Source: Diphasiastrum complanatum
Taxonomy: Eukaryota; Streptophyta; Lycopodiopsida; Lycopodiales; Lycopodiaceae
DNA length: 60,000 bases
Assembly (NCBI GenBank): GCA_029204225.1
Contig: CM055092.1
Span: 19,215,222-19,275,221 of the forward strand
Direction of reading: 5' to 3'
The notes under the pieces were generated by a model. The model was not told the DNA's origin and searched no databases. It saw only the letters and a list, made by a program, of their open reading frames with translations. Each line of letters begins with the position of its first letter. The first letter of the stretch is position 1. The position numbers were made by a program, and so were the translations under genes. This document shows, one piece after another, positions 20,076 through 31,991 of this stretch.

Positions 20076-21050
20076 CTTCTTCCTTTCAACTATTTTAAAG
20101 AAGTTAACTTGTTTTAAGAGCAATGTCGACTTTTTAAAGTATAGTGTCATCTTTTTAAGGGCACTGCCGACTTTTTTGCAAAATTCCATTGAGAGAGAAA
20201 CCCGACAATCATCTATTTTCAACGAGAAACGTTCCAGGCACTTCCCAGAATTTGCGAAGTGAGAGAAAGCCACTTCACGTAAAATGCGAAGTGAGAGAAT
20301 TTGCGACGTCCTCATCCGCGTCAACATTCCCTGATTTGTTGACCGTATATACTACGTATAGTTGTCACAAAAGCCAAATACTTCCAAGTACAATAGCTTA
20401 CCTAATTAGGTGACAAACATTTATTGTAATTAATACATTGTATAAATGGATCATCCAAGCACACTCTAAGTGATGCTCTATCCATGAGATGAATGATTTT
20501 GAGCCTCCCAGTTACGCCGTCATTTCGATTGTAATTGTTATTTTATTGTGCTTCAGTGTAATATAGTAGCAACACGCTTTTCTATCTGTGTATAACGTAG
20601 ATGAATGCTTGTTGTGATTGAATGCCCTTTATCGTTGTTTGATTGCACTCGTTTACTCACTCTGATCAGAACACGAATGTCTACGACTCTTTCGCTTCTG
20701 ATCAGACAATGGTTGTCTTTGACGCCTAAGGAACTCGTGATATAATACTGCTCTTCCATTTATTTCATAACTAAACTTCATATTGAATCTGATTTCCAGT
20801 AATACCACACACACAAACCATTTCTAATCTCTTTGGTGGACTGTACTCTCGTTTTTGTGAGTATGAACTAATTTTTAAGATCCTGTTGGGCAACTAGAAC
20901 ACTTAAAGTTGTGATTATATTTAGCATAAGCTTTCTATTAGACTGTTTTTGCATCTAGTAGCTGATTGTAACGAGAGAGCAATTCCGCAATATTCCTGCT
21001 CTCTTCTCTATTCACGTTCTTCGCACTCCCTTGCCCCATCAGATTGGTAT
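20076..21050. other. Spacer without recognised features
   Basis: No coding motifs, LTR termini or RNA genes were recognised. Near 20262 and 20290 the phrase GCGAAGTGAGAGAA recurs, a minor direct repeat. Confidence 0.45.
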
Positions 21051-21689
21051 ACTCAGAGTTTTGTCAACAGCGGAGAGCTGTCTAGTAGACGATGTGGCTC
21101 GTTGTGCGTGCTTGTGAGCCGCATGTGGGATCCCATCCCCACCACCTAGCCACCCACCATCATTTTCCTTTGACCCCAAAAGGGTTGGTACCAGGGGACA
21201 AGGGTACATTGTCTATAGTGAGCTTATATGTGGGTTCCGTTATAGTCTCCATTTGCTTATGGGATGAATGCACTCTTTTTGGTGCCTTTTCGGACGAAGC
21301 CGCTTTGTGCGTAGCTTGCATCCTCCAACACCCCCACTCAAGCGAGCACAGGGCGAAGGAAACCCCCACTTGCTTGTTCAGGACCAGAACACTTGCTCTG
21401 ATACCAACTCAGAGTTTTGTCAGCAGCGGAGAGCTGTCCAGTAGACGATGTGGTGCATCGTCATGCGCACCTACGGGCTGCGTGCGGGATCCCATCCCCA
21501 CCGCCTAGCCGCCCACCATCATTCTCCTTTGACCCCAAAAGGGCTGGTACCAGGGGACAAGGGTACATTGTCTAAAATGAGCTTATATGTGGGTTCTGTT
21601 ATAGTCTCCATTTGCTTATGGAACGAAGACACTCTTTTTGGTGCCTCTTCGGACGCAGTTGCTTTGTGCGTAGCTTGCATCCTCCAACA
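21051..21689 (-). mobile_element. TRIM-like miniature LTR retrotransposon
   Basis: Two direct repeats of about 280 bp (21051-21330 and 21407-21689) flank only 76 bp. Read on the minus strand, the right repeat is the 5' LTR. It is followed at 21406-21395 by TGGTATCAGAGC, the tRNA-Met PBS, and the internal part ends with the purine tract GAGTGGGGG directly before the left repeat, which begins TGTTGGAGG. This is the complete layout of a terminal-repeat retrotransposon in miniature with no coding capacity. The repeats differ at roughly one position in ten, so the insertion is old. No target duplication could be matched. Confidence 0.72.
21395..21406 (-). promoter_or_regulatory. PBS (tRNA-Met) of the TRIM-like element
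   Basis: Minus-strand TGGTATCAGAGC adjoins the right-hand repeat. It defines that repeat as the 5' LTR and the element as minus-strand. Confidence 0.75.
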
Positions 21690-23284
21690 AAAACATGCTC
21701 TTCATCATAGAATTAACGAACCGTGTACAGTTCACCACGGTTCTGAGAAACGTACGATTCTCAAAAAATTTAAGGGAGAACCGTAGTGAACCGTACTAAT
21801 TAATCAATCAATTATTTATTTTTATTTTTTTGTTCCTACCCCCAAATATAGCATAAAAATATGCAAAAAAAAGTGTCTATGTCTGAAATCAGTGATGTCT
21901 GTGTCTGTGTCTGTGTCTTCTGTGAAATCTGTGTCTGTGGATTTTTACAGTTTTATTTTTTTGTTTGAATTATCATAAATAGCCCAGAAACTATAAAATG
22001 AGGGCCAAAAACTATGGGTCTCATTAGAGATAAGCATCCAAACTCAAACAAGTGTTGAAAAATATTACCTATATCAACAAAGCTAGAGGCCTCATGTATA
22101 GTTAGAAAGCATACAATCTAATATGTATGTGTGGCTATGTAGGAAAGGAAAATTGTAGAACATAATCTCATTCCAAATTGCATTTTTACACATAATATCA
22201 GCACAAATGAGTCATATATTACAAGCTAAATATCACAAGTTATTAATTTAGAACAAGCATATATTATTATTTGGTATAAGAGGTCATAGTATTTTCTTAA
22301 AAAACAATAATCCTTGTCTTCTCCATCCAGTCTTGAGTGGTAGTAGAAGTTTATAATTATATCAAAATTTGTTTTTATGAGTAATAGATTGATAATCATG
22401 ATGTTGTACCAAAAAGAGACAAAAAGAAAAGGTTAGGAATAATAAGACTAAGAATATAAAATTGAATTTGTACATAATTGGTTTGAGAATAAAGACTTAT
22501 AGCAAATTAGGGCAAGACACACAATGTCACATGATATGAAACTCATATGAAATGCTAATGGCCATAAATTCAAATGAACATCTATGCAAAGACATATTTT
22601 AGTATAATATTGATTCTAAAAAAGCCTAAATATTTGAAAAGGCATATCCATATACTAATTCAATTTCATGAAATGGAATACAAGACAATCATGTTTTTTA
22701 AATAGAGGTGTCTGTTCTTAAAAAAGATCAAATATGGTAGTCAAGTGACTTGATATAACATACTTGGATTTAATTTTACATGGATACTATCATGACTATC
22801 TAACAAGATAGCTTTATCAAGGCTGTTAATGTGGATTTATCAAGTTAGGTGATAAGTACTCTCTGATATGAGACCAAAAGTACCATGTGAATATCTTGTT
22901 AGGGGGTAGGCATCACTAGGTAGTTTGGTATTAGGATTTTTGTCAATTCCTTCCAAGCAAAGACTAAGAGATTCTATATTAAATTCATGTTGTGATCATG
23001 ATGGTAATGTTAACATAAAGCTCATGTGTTTTTTGTTATGCGTCAAATTGCAAAATATGTTATGGTCAGAGAGGATTGTCAAAAATAAATCTTCACTATA
23101 TAATGGGTTAGAGGTATTTTAATTCCCATTCTCTTTCATGGAGGTGTCCCTGATTCATGAGTGAAGGCCCTCACAATAGGTCCATGAAACTCTAACATGA
23201 ACTAACTAGCACTGGTACTATTACTAATCTCAATACCTATAACTATGTAGTTTCTACAATATTCCATCAAAACTATTCAAGAAT
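21690..23284. other. Spacer without recognised genes; one 20-base near-palindrome
   Basis: No coding domains were seen. At about 21751-21770 TGAGAAACGTACGATTCTCA is palindromic except for one mismatched pair, and ACCGT-containing phrases surround it in both orientations (21720-21807). Around 21885-21940 'gtgtctgtgtct' repeats. An open frame at 22925-23122 (65 codons) has no known motif. Confidence 0.4.
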
Positions 23285-23289
23285 AATTT

Positions 23290-23651
<362 letters not shown>

Positions 23652-23759
23652 CCCATGCACATAACAAGATAACCACACTAGGTGATGCAAGAGGTATACC
23701 TAGTTTGGTTATACCTGCTGCACACCTGAGACAACATAGGATACTGAAATAAAAACCAT

Positions 23760-24698
23760 GTGAAAACAATCATCCCAAGGGATAAGTTTCTCACATATTT
23801 TGGTGGATCTTCTTATGTAGATGATGCTATGCAAGTGGATGGTGATTCTCATGGAATGGATGCAACTAATGGATCTGGAAAAAGAGTTTTGTTCAATGAC
23901 TTTGATGATCAAGTGGAAGATCAAGAGGTTGATCTTAAAGGGCTTCATCGACACAAAAGGAAAGGTGGCAATTTGGAGCTAGTCAAGAGCATCAAAGGAG
24001 AGTCAATTGGCAAAGATGTTTTGGATCTATTTTTGCAGGATATTGAAGACTCAAGTAAGGTCAAAGGAGCAGCAAGGAAATGTTGTTCAAGTTTACTTTA
24101 CTTCTTCTATCTCATAATTGACCAATTTCATGTGGATGTGTGCAAATTGTCAAGATATGGTAAAACTAGCTACAATGGTTTGCATCATTTTGATGTTGGA
24201 GTTGTACTAGAATTCTTGGCTGGTTTTGCTGATGGAAATAAACCTATTGGAGGCTCATTATATCACTCATTCATGATCAGTTCATCAAGTGATGATGGCA
24301 TCTTATGGCAAGATGGAGATGGAGGCTCATTCATGGAGTTTCAAGGTGGATACATGGCAAGAAAGGACAAAGAGGGAGGATACATGCAAGCAAATGGTTA
24401 TCACTCACATTTATTGTTTGGTTGTTGTAATTTTTCGGAAAGTTAAAAGTTGATAGCATGGAGGAATAATCTCATTTACATTCTATTTGATTCTTCGTGT
24501 TCCATTCACATCTTGACATGTAAAATTGATGTAAGAAATAATGAAGCACCCAATGTGGACACTATTCTCTACATCAATTATGGAAGCTACTTTAAAACCT
24601 TAGAAAGGAGGTCTATACTTAAGATGGAGATCATTCTAAAGTTGGATCAAAGTAGTATGGTTAAAACTATGCTAAAACTAGTTGAAGAGGGGGTGTGA
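23760..24698 (+). CDS. Unrecognised ORFs in the pol position of a copia-like element
   Basis: A 228-codon frame (23760-24446) and an 82-codon frame (24450-24698) adjoin. The first is acidic at its N-terminus (DDAMQVDGDSHGMD, DQVEDQEVDLKG) and later rich in Gly and Ser. It contains no integrase, RT or RNase H motif. The second ends SMVKTMLKLVEEGV, which matches the C-terminus of the young copia pol (SKTMLKL...NVEEGV) and has the same overlapping polypurine tract. So the element kept copia ends while the usual RT-RNase H between is replaced or unrecognisable. Function is unknown. Whether the two frames are spliced or a broken single ORF is unclear. Confidence 0.5.
24684..24693 (+). promoter_or_regulatory. 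Polypurine tract
   Basis: GAAGAGGGGG lies directly before an LTR start (TGTGAGAAATTG), in the same codon context as the tract at 11739-11748. Confidence 0.75.
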
Positions 24699-25095
24699 GA
24701 AATTGTCAACTAGTTTGATAGTTTGAACATATTTGTTTATTTGGCAATTGAGGCGAATTTTCATATTAGATTTAAAGTTTGACTTTTCAAAGTTATATTA
24801 GTCTAAAATCATTTGAATTACCACTTTTAGAAAGCGGGAGAAATAGTAGGAGGTTGAGTTTAGTAGATTCAAATTTGAATGTTGGAGACATTGAATCTAG
24901 TCCACATTAATAGTAGGGTTTTTGTTATGGAGGGAAACCAAGCTCATTAGTGATGCATGGACCTGTTATAAAAGGATGTAAACTCATGGGAGGAAAAGAT
25001 TCTTCTCTCTCTCATCTCATTTCAGCACTATCTTGATGATATCTTGCAATCTTGTGTGTAGAATGCTCATATTTTGTTATATTCGGATCCACACG
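24694..25095 (+). repeat. Copia-type 3' LTR (right border approximate)
   Basis: Begins TGTGAGAAATTGTCAACTAG after a polypurine tract. It aligns with the reverse complement of 41596-41005, sharing GAATTACCACTTTT, TTCAAATTTGAAT, the promoter phrase GGACCTGTTATAAAAGG (TATA box at 24966) and TATCTTGCAATCTTGTGTG. A short CT-rich run follows the TATA box. Similarity fades near 25095, so the true end may be elsewhere. Confidence 0.7.
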
Positions 25096-26039
25096 TGTGA
25101 AATACAGTAGGTTATTGTTATTGTATGGACAACAACTTCATATTATCTTAATTTTGATGTTTGATCAATATCTTATTGAGTTTGCATCTCTTTCATTAAG
25201 TAGATTGATTTTCTACATTGCAAATGGTGTAAATTGTGATATGTTTCATACCAAAGATCAATAGATGATTTTGGATCTTAATGATTGACAAAATCTTCAC
25301 ATAGGCCCATAGCCCAATGAGCACGTGTAAATTATTGTATTATGGAATAAACTAGATTTGGGCCTTGTAAAATAAAATAATGTAAAAGGCCCAAACTCTA
25401 ATTTGAGTAAGTTTTGTTTAATTCCTAAGTCCTTGTCAAAGGCAAAGTGGTGGTAGGTCGAGTGTGCTTTTTGTTGTACCTTAGATTTAGATGTGTTTAT
25501 TATAAAGGGTTAGGATTTCAATCCTTTCTTCCATGAAGTAGCCAATAGAAGCAAAGGGACAAGGGCCTCCCTAAGAATAAAAAGGCACCTCTTGTACTCC
25601 AATTTACATGCTAATAGAGAGGAGGAAACTCTCCACTTTATGGAATCAAGCATCCTCATGAGCTTTTGCTTTGTGTCTAATGCTTTTTCATTGAAGCTTT
25701 CTAATTTTCTATGCTTTGCTATTCTTATAATTTATGCTTGTCAATGCTTCTCCATTATATTAAAGCAATAGTTAATGAGCTACCTCCCTCTAACTCTCTC
25801 TCTCTTTCCTCTATGTCATCTCTACTTATGATGGTATGTGTGGTTAGAGTTAGTTTTGGGGGTTAGTGTTAGTTTTTGTCACAAAAGCAGCTAGAATAGA
25901 AACTAATCATACTTAGAGACCTATCCTTGTGGATCTGACCCTTCTTGACAGGCGGAGGGTGGCTTATGCTATATCTACGACTCGACAATGTTAGTGGAGG
26001 CAGCACTAATATTTAAATCGCCAGACAATAGATTCTTTG
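25096..26039 (+). other. Unassigned stretch, partly LTR-like
   Basis: No protein motifs. From about 25540 to 25990 the texture resembles the U5 part of the gypsy LTR at 2.8-3.25 kb: C/T-rich text with TTTCTCTATGCTTTG-like phrases, 'gttagtgttag', and 'ccttgtggatctgaccc', a phrase typical of Athila-type LTRs. No PBS or paired copy was found, so LTR identity is a guess. Confidence 0.3.
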
Positions 26040-26490
26040 TCAATTTAGACATGTAAGTACATCCTTAAGAAATGTTGAATTACCATTTGGAAGATGAAAA
26101 CATGTTGATCCTTGGCCTTCAATCTGATATGTACTAGAGTCACCGAAGTAAATATACTTCAAATCTGCTAGTGTGAGTTCTTCGAATAAGAACTTGCATG
26201 GAGTCATGTGCTGAGAAGCACCGGAATCAAGATACCATTGGTACAACAGTGTTGGGTCTTCATGAGAGGTTCTAGAAAAATTAGATCCTCCATCCTACTG
26301 ATGCATCTTCTTCTTTGTTTCGTTGTGCTTGAGAACTCGGCAGTCCTTGATGTCATGATTGGTTCTTTTGTTGTACTTGCAAAAGAGCTTGGTTTTCATC
26401 TTTTGATGTTGTCGATTGTGCTATTGTAGTTGGTTTGAATTAGTTTGTCCAGCTTTAGTCTTCTTGTCCATTGAAGTTCCGCATTACATT
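26040..26490 (-). pseudogene. Copia gag zinc knuckle and protease fragment
   Basis: Minus-strand reading gives KLFCKYNKRTNHDIKDC, a knuckle whose second Cys is lost, then WYLDSGASQHMTPCKFLF, the copia protease active site, and QIEGQGSTCFHLPNGNSTFLKDVL. A stop lies between. Its position is odd: it sits downstream of the RT fragment, while in copia it should lie between gag and integrase. Those two are joined directly in the adjacent piece. Confidence 0.8.
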
Positions 26491-26497
26491 ATCTATC

Positions 26498-26971
26498 CTA
26501 TTTCCGACATGTTTGACTACAAGTGAGAAAGTGAATTGATGTGTGTTTGACTACAGGTGAGAAAGTATCAATGTAGTCAATACCATATTTTTGTGAAAAA
26601 CCTTTCGCTACCAATCTTGCTTTGTATCTGATGTTATCTCCATCAGCACCTGTTTTGATCTTGTAGATCCAGTTGCATTTAACTGGTTTTCTTCCATCAG
26701 GTACAGGTGCAAGTGTCCATACATTTTTCTTATGCATTGATGACATTTCGTCCTCCATTGCTTTAATCCAATGATCTTTATTTGGCCCATCAATAGCTTC
26801 TTCAAATGTTTGAGGTTCGTCTGCGAAACCACAAAATTCGATGGCTATGTTTGTTGAAACATCCTGACGAAACCTTACTGGTGATTTTCTTTGTCTTTCA
26901 TATCTTCTCACGATTTGTATAGGTCTCGAATTCAATTCTACATTTTCGAGTTTGACTGATTCTGATTGAAT
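26498..26971 (-). pseudogene. Copia reverse transcriptase, N-terminal part
   Basis: The translation has [40 protein letters not shown] and [20 protein letters not shown], the first third of copia RT. It breaks off after SPVVKHTSI at a 23-base direct duplication (TGTTTGACTACAxGTGAGAAAGT at 26513 and 26548) that shifts the frame. The palm with YVDD is absent. Confidence 0.85.
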
Positions 26972-27960
26972 TCAGACAGGTGATTCGAGCTTTTCGGGTA
27001 CTCGAATTTGAACTCCCTCTGAATCACTACTATGTCCAGATGTTAATTCTGGTTCATCATCTGCTTGCTTTACTTTTGATGCTGGTAACTCATAATCATT
27101 CTTAAGAGTTTCATAGTTGATTAAATCACTATCTGCTGCATATTTCGACTCATCAAATTTGACATCTTGAACAACTTTTATTCTTCCAGTTTCGGGTTTG
27201 TAGACTCGATAGTGCAAAGAATGTAACTTGAATCCTACCAAAAACCTTGTATAGTTTTTCCATCGAGTTTCTTTCTCAATTTGTCTAGTATGTGCATATA
27301 AACTACACATCCGAATGTCCGAACATGTTTGACTTCCACCATATTTCCTGAGCAGTTTTATTCGGTATTCTAAATTGCAGAATTCGATTCTGCAGATAGT
27401 TCGACATAGCCACTACTTCCACCCACAACTGCTTCGATGCTTTTGCATGAGCCATCATACACTTGGCAGCTTCCATTAGTGGACGATTTCTTCATTTTGC
27501 AATTCCATTGTGCTGAGGTGTGTATGATGCAGTCTTCGTATGCGTAATACCTCGATCAGAACAGAAAGTTTTGAATTCATTGGAAATGTACTCACCTCCA
27601 CGATCTGTGCGAATTTGCTTCAACTTGTTGCATGTCTGCTTCTCAGCCCAATTTGTATACTCAACGAATTTTTCAAAAGTTTCTAATTTTGTACGAATAA
27701 AGTATACTACAGCAAACTTGCTAAAGTCATCAATAAAACGTTATGAAATATTTTGCATCACCTAAAGACATTACTCTGAATGGTCCATAGATTTCCAAAT
27801 GTACAATTTCTAGAACTTTCGTTGCTTTTTCTGAATCACCATTGTCGTCATAGCGGTTGCGAGCTTCTATTTCCTCTTTGACTCCATCTATTGCCTTCTG
27901 AAGTGTCATTGATGAATCTTTCGCCAGCAAAGTTCGAGTTGTGTGGAATGACCTGGGTAG
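26972..27960 (-). pseudogene. Copia integrase
   Basis: Minus-strand reading from about 27800 gives LEIVHLEIYGPFRVMSLGD, then DDFSKFAVVYFIRTKLETFE and the core motif IRTDRGGEYISNEF. YTPQHNGIAK follows, with a stop where ERKN usually starts, so the third catalytic residue is lost. The C-terminal part is open at 27310-26972 (KNYTRFLVGFKLHSLHYRVY, GRIKVVQDVKFDES). Upstream it is fused directly to gag. The zinc domain and protease are missing here. Confidence 0.85.
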
Positions 27961-27980
27961 GCTCGAAGAAAATAGCTAAG

Positions 27981-28436
27981 CTATTTTTCCTTTGAGATTG
28001 CATTTTTCGTGCCGGAATTTTGCAAAGAAATAAATAGATTCTTTATCTTTCGTACAAAAGTGGTCAGATCTATGCCATCCCATTGTAGGTAAGTCAATTG
28101 TTCCTCCAAAAACATGATTTGATTTCGTGATCGAATCTCATTCTTGGTTTGCAATTCTTCCCACAATTCTTTCGCGTTCGAAGTTGAAGAAAGATCTAGC
28201 ATTATGTTGTCATTCATTGAACATGCAATAATCGCTATAGCTTTGTCATTTTTCTCCCTCCATTCACGAAGTTCTTTGCCACGAGTTATTGGCTTCTCTT
28301 TTGTTGAATCTACCCATTGCCAAAGACCTCCGCACTTTAGAATGAGTGAAGTATTTAACTTCCAAACTAAATAATTCGAACCTTCTGTATCCAAGATCAT
28401 ACTGAACTTAGACTGAATGTTGCTGATTGAAGACAT
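27981..28436 (-). pseudogene. Copia gag, N-terminal domain
   Basis: 151 codons from MSSISNIQSKFSMILDTEGS, containing NYLVWKLNTSLILKCGGLWQ, REKNDKAIAIIACSMNDNI and MFLEEQLTYLQWDG, which is the copia gag domain. It is homologous to the gag at 43476. A continuation around 27930-27830 (LLAKDSSMTLQKAIDGVK) belongs to the gag C-terminus and then passes into integrase. The ATG lies 61 bases after the PBS, so this start is well placed. Confidence 0.85.
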
Positions 28437-28483
28437 CTTCGAATCTTCTGAATAAGCTCCAGATACAACTGTTGAAGGGTGTG

Positions 28484-28497
28484 CAACTCTGATACCA
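28484..28497 (-). promoter_or_regulatory. PBS (tRNA-Met) of the minus-strand copia element
   Basis: The minus strand reads TGGTATCAGAG followed by TTG. One spacer base separates it from the LTR end CTACA. The same one-base spacing is seen at 43446-43448. Confidence 0.8.
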
Positions 28498-28498
28498 T

Positions 28499-29050
<552 letters not shown>

Positions 29051-29099
29051 TCGACAGTTATCTTTCGAGTTCGTTTATCTTTCGAACAAGAATAACAAT

Positions 29100-30720
29100 G
29101 TTTCCAATTCGGTTTCTCAACCTTTGCCAATTATAGTGTTCACTTTTTCAGTAGAATTGAGACTCGAATGTCGAGATGTTCTACATTGATTGCAAAAACT
29201 ATGTGTTGTCTGGTATAGATCATTGTGGACATAAGAGAACCTACACACGTTTGCTCCTTTTTTTTTTTGTCTGAGGGCACTGGTCCTTCGACAATTTGAG
29301 TCCTAAGTCCATTGGTGAATGAGCTAACTTTCAATTCATCAGATCATATCTATTGTAAATGTACCTCTGTTGAGTGATATAAATCAGCCTTTGCTCTCTA
29401 TCCTTCATATTTGAATACCGAGATACCAATGAGCTTCGCCCAGATCTGTCATATCGAATTCTGAGGATAGCATTTGTTTCACATATTTTATTAGTTCAAC
29501 ATGTTAGTGTGTCATTCACATACAATGTGATGATAATAAAAGAATGATGCACTGACTTCTTTGAATCCGAAGTGCTTGGATTATAACTATAATCGATAAG
29601 AAAAGTGTTGATCCTTTGGAACGAAGCTCTAGCAGCTTATTTCAAACTGTAAAGTGCTCTATGAAGTTTACATACATGATTCTCTTTGCCATTGATTAGA
29701 TAACCTTTGGGGTATATCATCTACATATCTTCTTCGATAAGATAAGTTGTTTGTACATCCATCTGATGTATCTCCAGATTCGCTGTAGCAGCATACGATA
29801 GTAGAAGTCTGATTGAAGAATGTTTTACTACTAGACCAAAAGTCTCAGTATAGTCAATATTTGAGATCTGGGAAAATATTCGTGTGAAATGTCGAGCTTT
29901 CCTTCGATCGATACTTCCATCCACTTTGTGAATATCCATTTGCAATCAACTACATTTTTGTTGGCAAGTGATTCGAAAAAAGTCCAAGTTTAGTTTCTGA
30001 TGAGAGATGAATACTTTCTATCATTAGTTTCTCTCCATAGATCGAAATCTAACTGATTGAGTGCTTCTTTGATAGTAGTTGGCCCTCGATTGAGAAAACA
30101 AACAAATTCATCCATATATCTATTAGGTGGTCCGCGATCTCTTGTAGATCTTCTAGGAGATGAATGAGACTGATAATCATTTCCTTGGTTTTGTTTTTGC
30201 TAAGCTGCAACATCTTCTTCTGATTCAATATTGATAAGTTGTTCACCTGAATTTGGCACATTCGGACCTTCGATAGGAATAGTCGAGTCAAAAATGAGAG
30301 CGTTCGATAGTTTGAGTGTTTGAGCTTTGCCCTTGCCTTTGAGGTCGATATGATATCTCAGCTAGTGAATATCTTCAATTCAATGGGATCATACAACTTA
30401 TAGGCTTAATTTGAAGTCGTATAGCCAATGAAAATAGATTTGATATTGTGGGAGTCCAGCTTCTTCCTCTGATCTCCTACGATATATGCGCATAGGAAAT
30501 ACATCCAAAAACTATGAGGTTTGATAGTGAAGGTTTGGAGCCTGTCCAAACTTCCGAAAGGTGTTTTGTCTGAAAGTCCTTTAACCAAACATCCATTTTG
30601 AATCTAAGCTGTAGTAGAAAAACTTCAACCCAGAAGAATTAAGGAAGTGTCTCAGCAAGTCCGTTTGACTGAGGCGAATAAGGTTTAGAGACTACCAAGG
30701 TCAACGTCTAGTAATTGCAG
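29100..30720 (-). pseudogene. Second minus-strand copia fragment (integrase C-terminus to reverse transcriptase)
   Basis: From high to low coordinates: KTPFGSLDRLQTFTIKPHSF and DQRKKLDSHNIKSIFIGYTT (30588-30406), the integrase C-terminal GKGY-like region. Next come an acidic/polar linker with REIADHLID-like text (30291-30049) and the RT start, HKVDGSIDRRKARHFTRIFS with IHQMDVQTTYLIEEDM (29945-29721). After stops come the RT connection VGSLMSTMIYTRQHIVFAIN (about 29250) and further broken RT in 29335-29720. It is a different copy from the 26-28.4 kb element and is truncated at both ends. Confidence 0.8.
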
Positions 30721-31941
30721 TTTTTTTTTTGGGTTTGGGACAGGGAGTGGTCTTGGCATCTTGGCCCTATAACCTTTTGTTGTGAGAGATTCATTGCCCT
30801 ATAACCTCTTACCAAAGGCCCTTGGGCCATCTCATGTATACTGGCAATGTGCAAGGTTTTTTTTGTCCTTTCTAGCTTTGTTGCGATAGCGGTAAGCTAT
30901 TGTGACAATTTGCTAAAAGATGAGGTGTCGCTCTTTGGTGAGTTTGAGCATAAAAATAACTTTTTAATTCTTCTAACGTCTGTTTTTCAAGGCAAAGTTT
31001 CTCGTTATATATCAAACACCTCATATTGAAGTTGCTCAAACAAGGTCTATGGGCACTGGGGACTAGTTCTTCTTGAGCTTTGCTCCTTTTGTTTCGATAT
31101 GGGACCACGTTGCTCGATATGGGACCACCTTGCTTTATTCCACATGAGGCAATGTCGTGATTCCTTGATGACAGGAAAATTATGTTCTCAAAAGGAGGAT
31201 TGAAAATACAAAGAAATGGACTCGGCTCAAGCTATAATTATAACATATATTGCATATACATCTAGAACATTTTGTTTTGCGAGATTATTTGAAATGCACA
31301 TTTTGCATGGCAATTTCAAGAGAGCCTATTTGGGGATAAGCTTGTTGGTTTAGTGTATTCCTCGCCGTTGCAAGGAGGGGGCCCGAGGGACCTTCATCCA
31401 AGGATGTAGCAAGTTTCATCAAAATAGAGAAATAATTATGCCACTTTTTAATGTTGCTACATCATTGCATAAGGGTGGGCTCTAACCTAGACCTTCGGTC
31501 ATGAATTTTCATGATGAGAAATAAGCTTGCCAACTTGTTTAAGAGCTTGGTTGACCTGCAATGGTAGGTTCATGTGATGTGTCTCTTTTTTACTGGCCCA
31601 GGCCCAGCCCCCTTTAAAGGGATCCAAAGGTCAGGGCCTATGGGCTCCTCCAACATGCATGCATCAAGCATGACCTTGAGTGACCTTTCAAATAGAGTTG
31701 TCCCATTCAAACTTGACAGAAAAAAGAGCTTTTGTCTTGTGGGGCTGAGAGCATGAGAGCCTGGAGGGGAGGGGAGGAGGGGTCAGATGATCCACCTATC
31801 TTTGTTGCAATTACTCCCAAAAGACATGTTCTATTGCATTTACCACATGTGAAAGAAAAGTGAGCTAATGGACAGATTCCTCCCAGTCTTTGTAGCCTTT
31901 AATGCTTGGCCTTTAAAGTTTAAAACACACACCTTGACTTT

Positions 31942-31943
<2 letters not shown>
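30721..31943. other. Intergenic stretch without recognised features
   Basis: Holds a poly-T run at 30721 and short purine-rich runs (GGAGGGGAGGGGAGGAGGGG near 31764). No coding motif or element terminus was seen. It lies upstream of the MORN gene and may contain distal promoter sequence. Confidence 0.4.

Positions 31944-31985
<42 letters not shown>
31944..31985 (+). repeat. (CT)21 tract at the likely MORN promoter or 5' UTR
   Basis: A 42-bp CT run continuing into CACACACGAGACTCTCTC. Pyrimidine CT tracts close to transcription start sites are common in plant genes, and this is the last such tract before the coding start. Confidence 0.8.

Positions 31986-31991
<6 letters not shown>

Noticed and set aside
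21092-21786. Two similar plus-strand ORFs (138 and 112 codons)
   Set aside because: Their similarity comes from the duplicated LTRs of the TRIM-like element. The frames start and end arbitrarily and have no domain.
25540-26000. A third Athila-type LTR
   Set aside because: The texture is suggestive, but there is no matching copy, PBS or terminal TG/CA pair, so it was left as unassigned.
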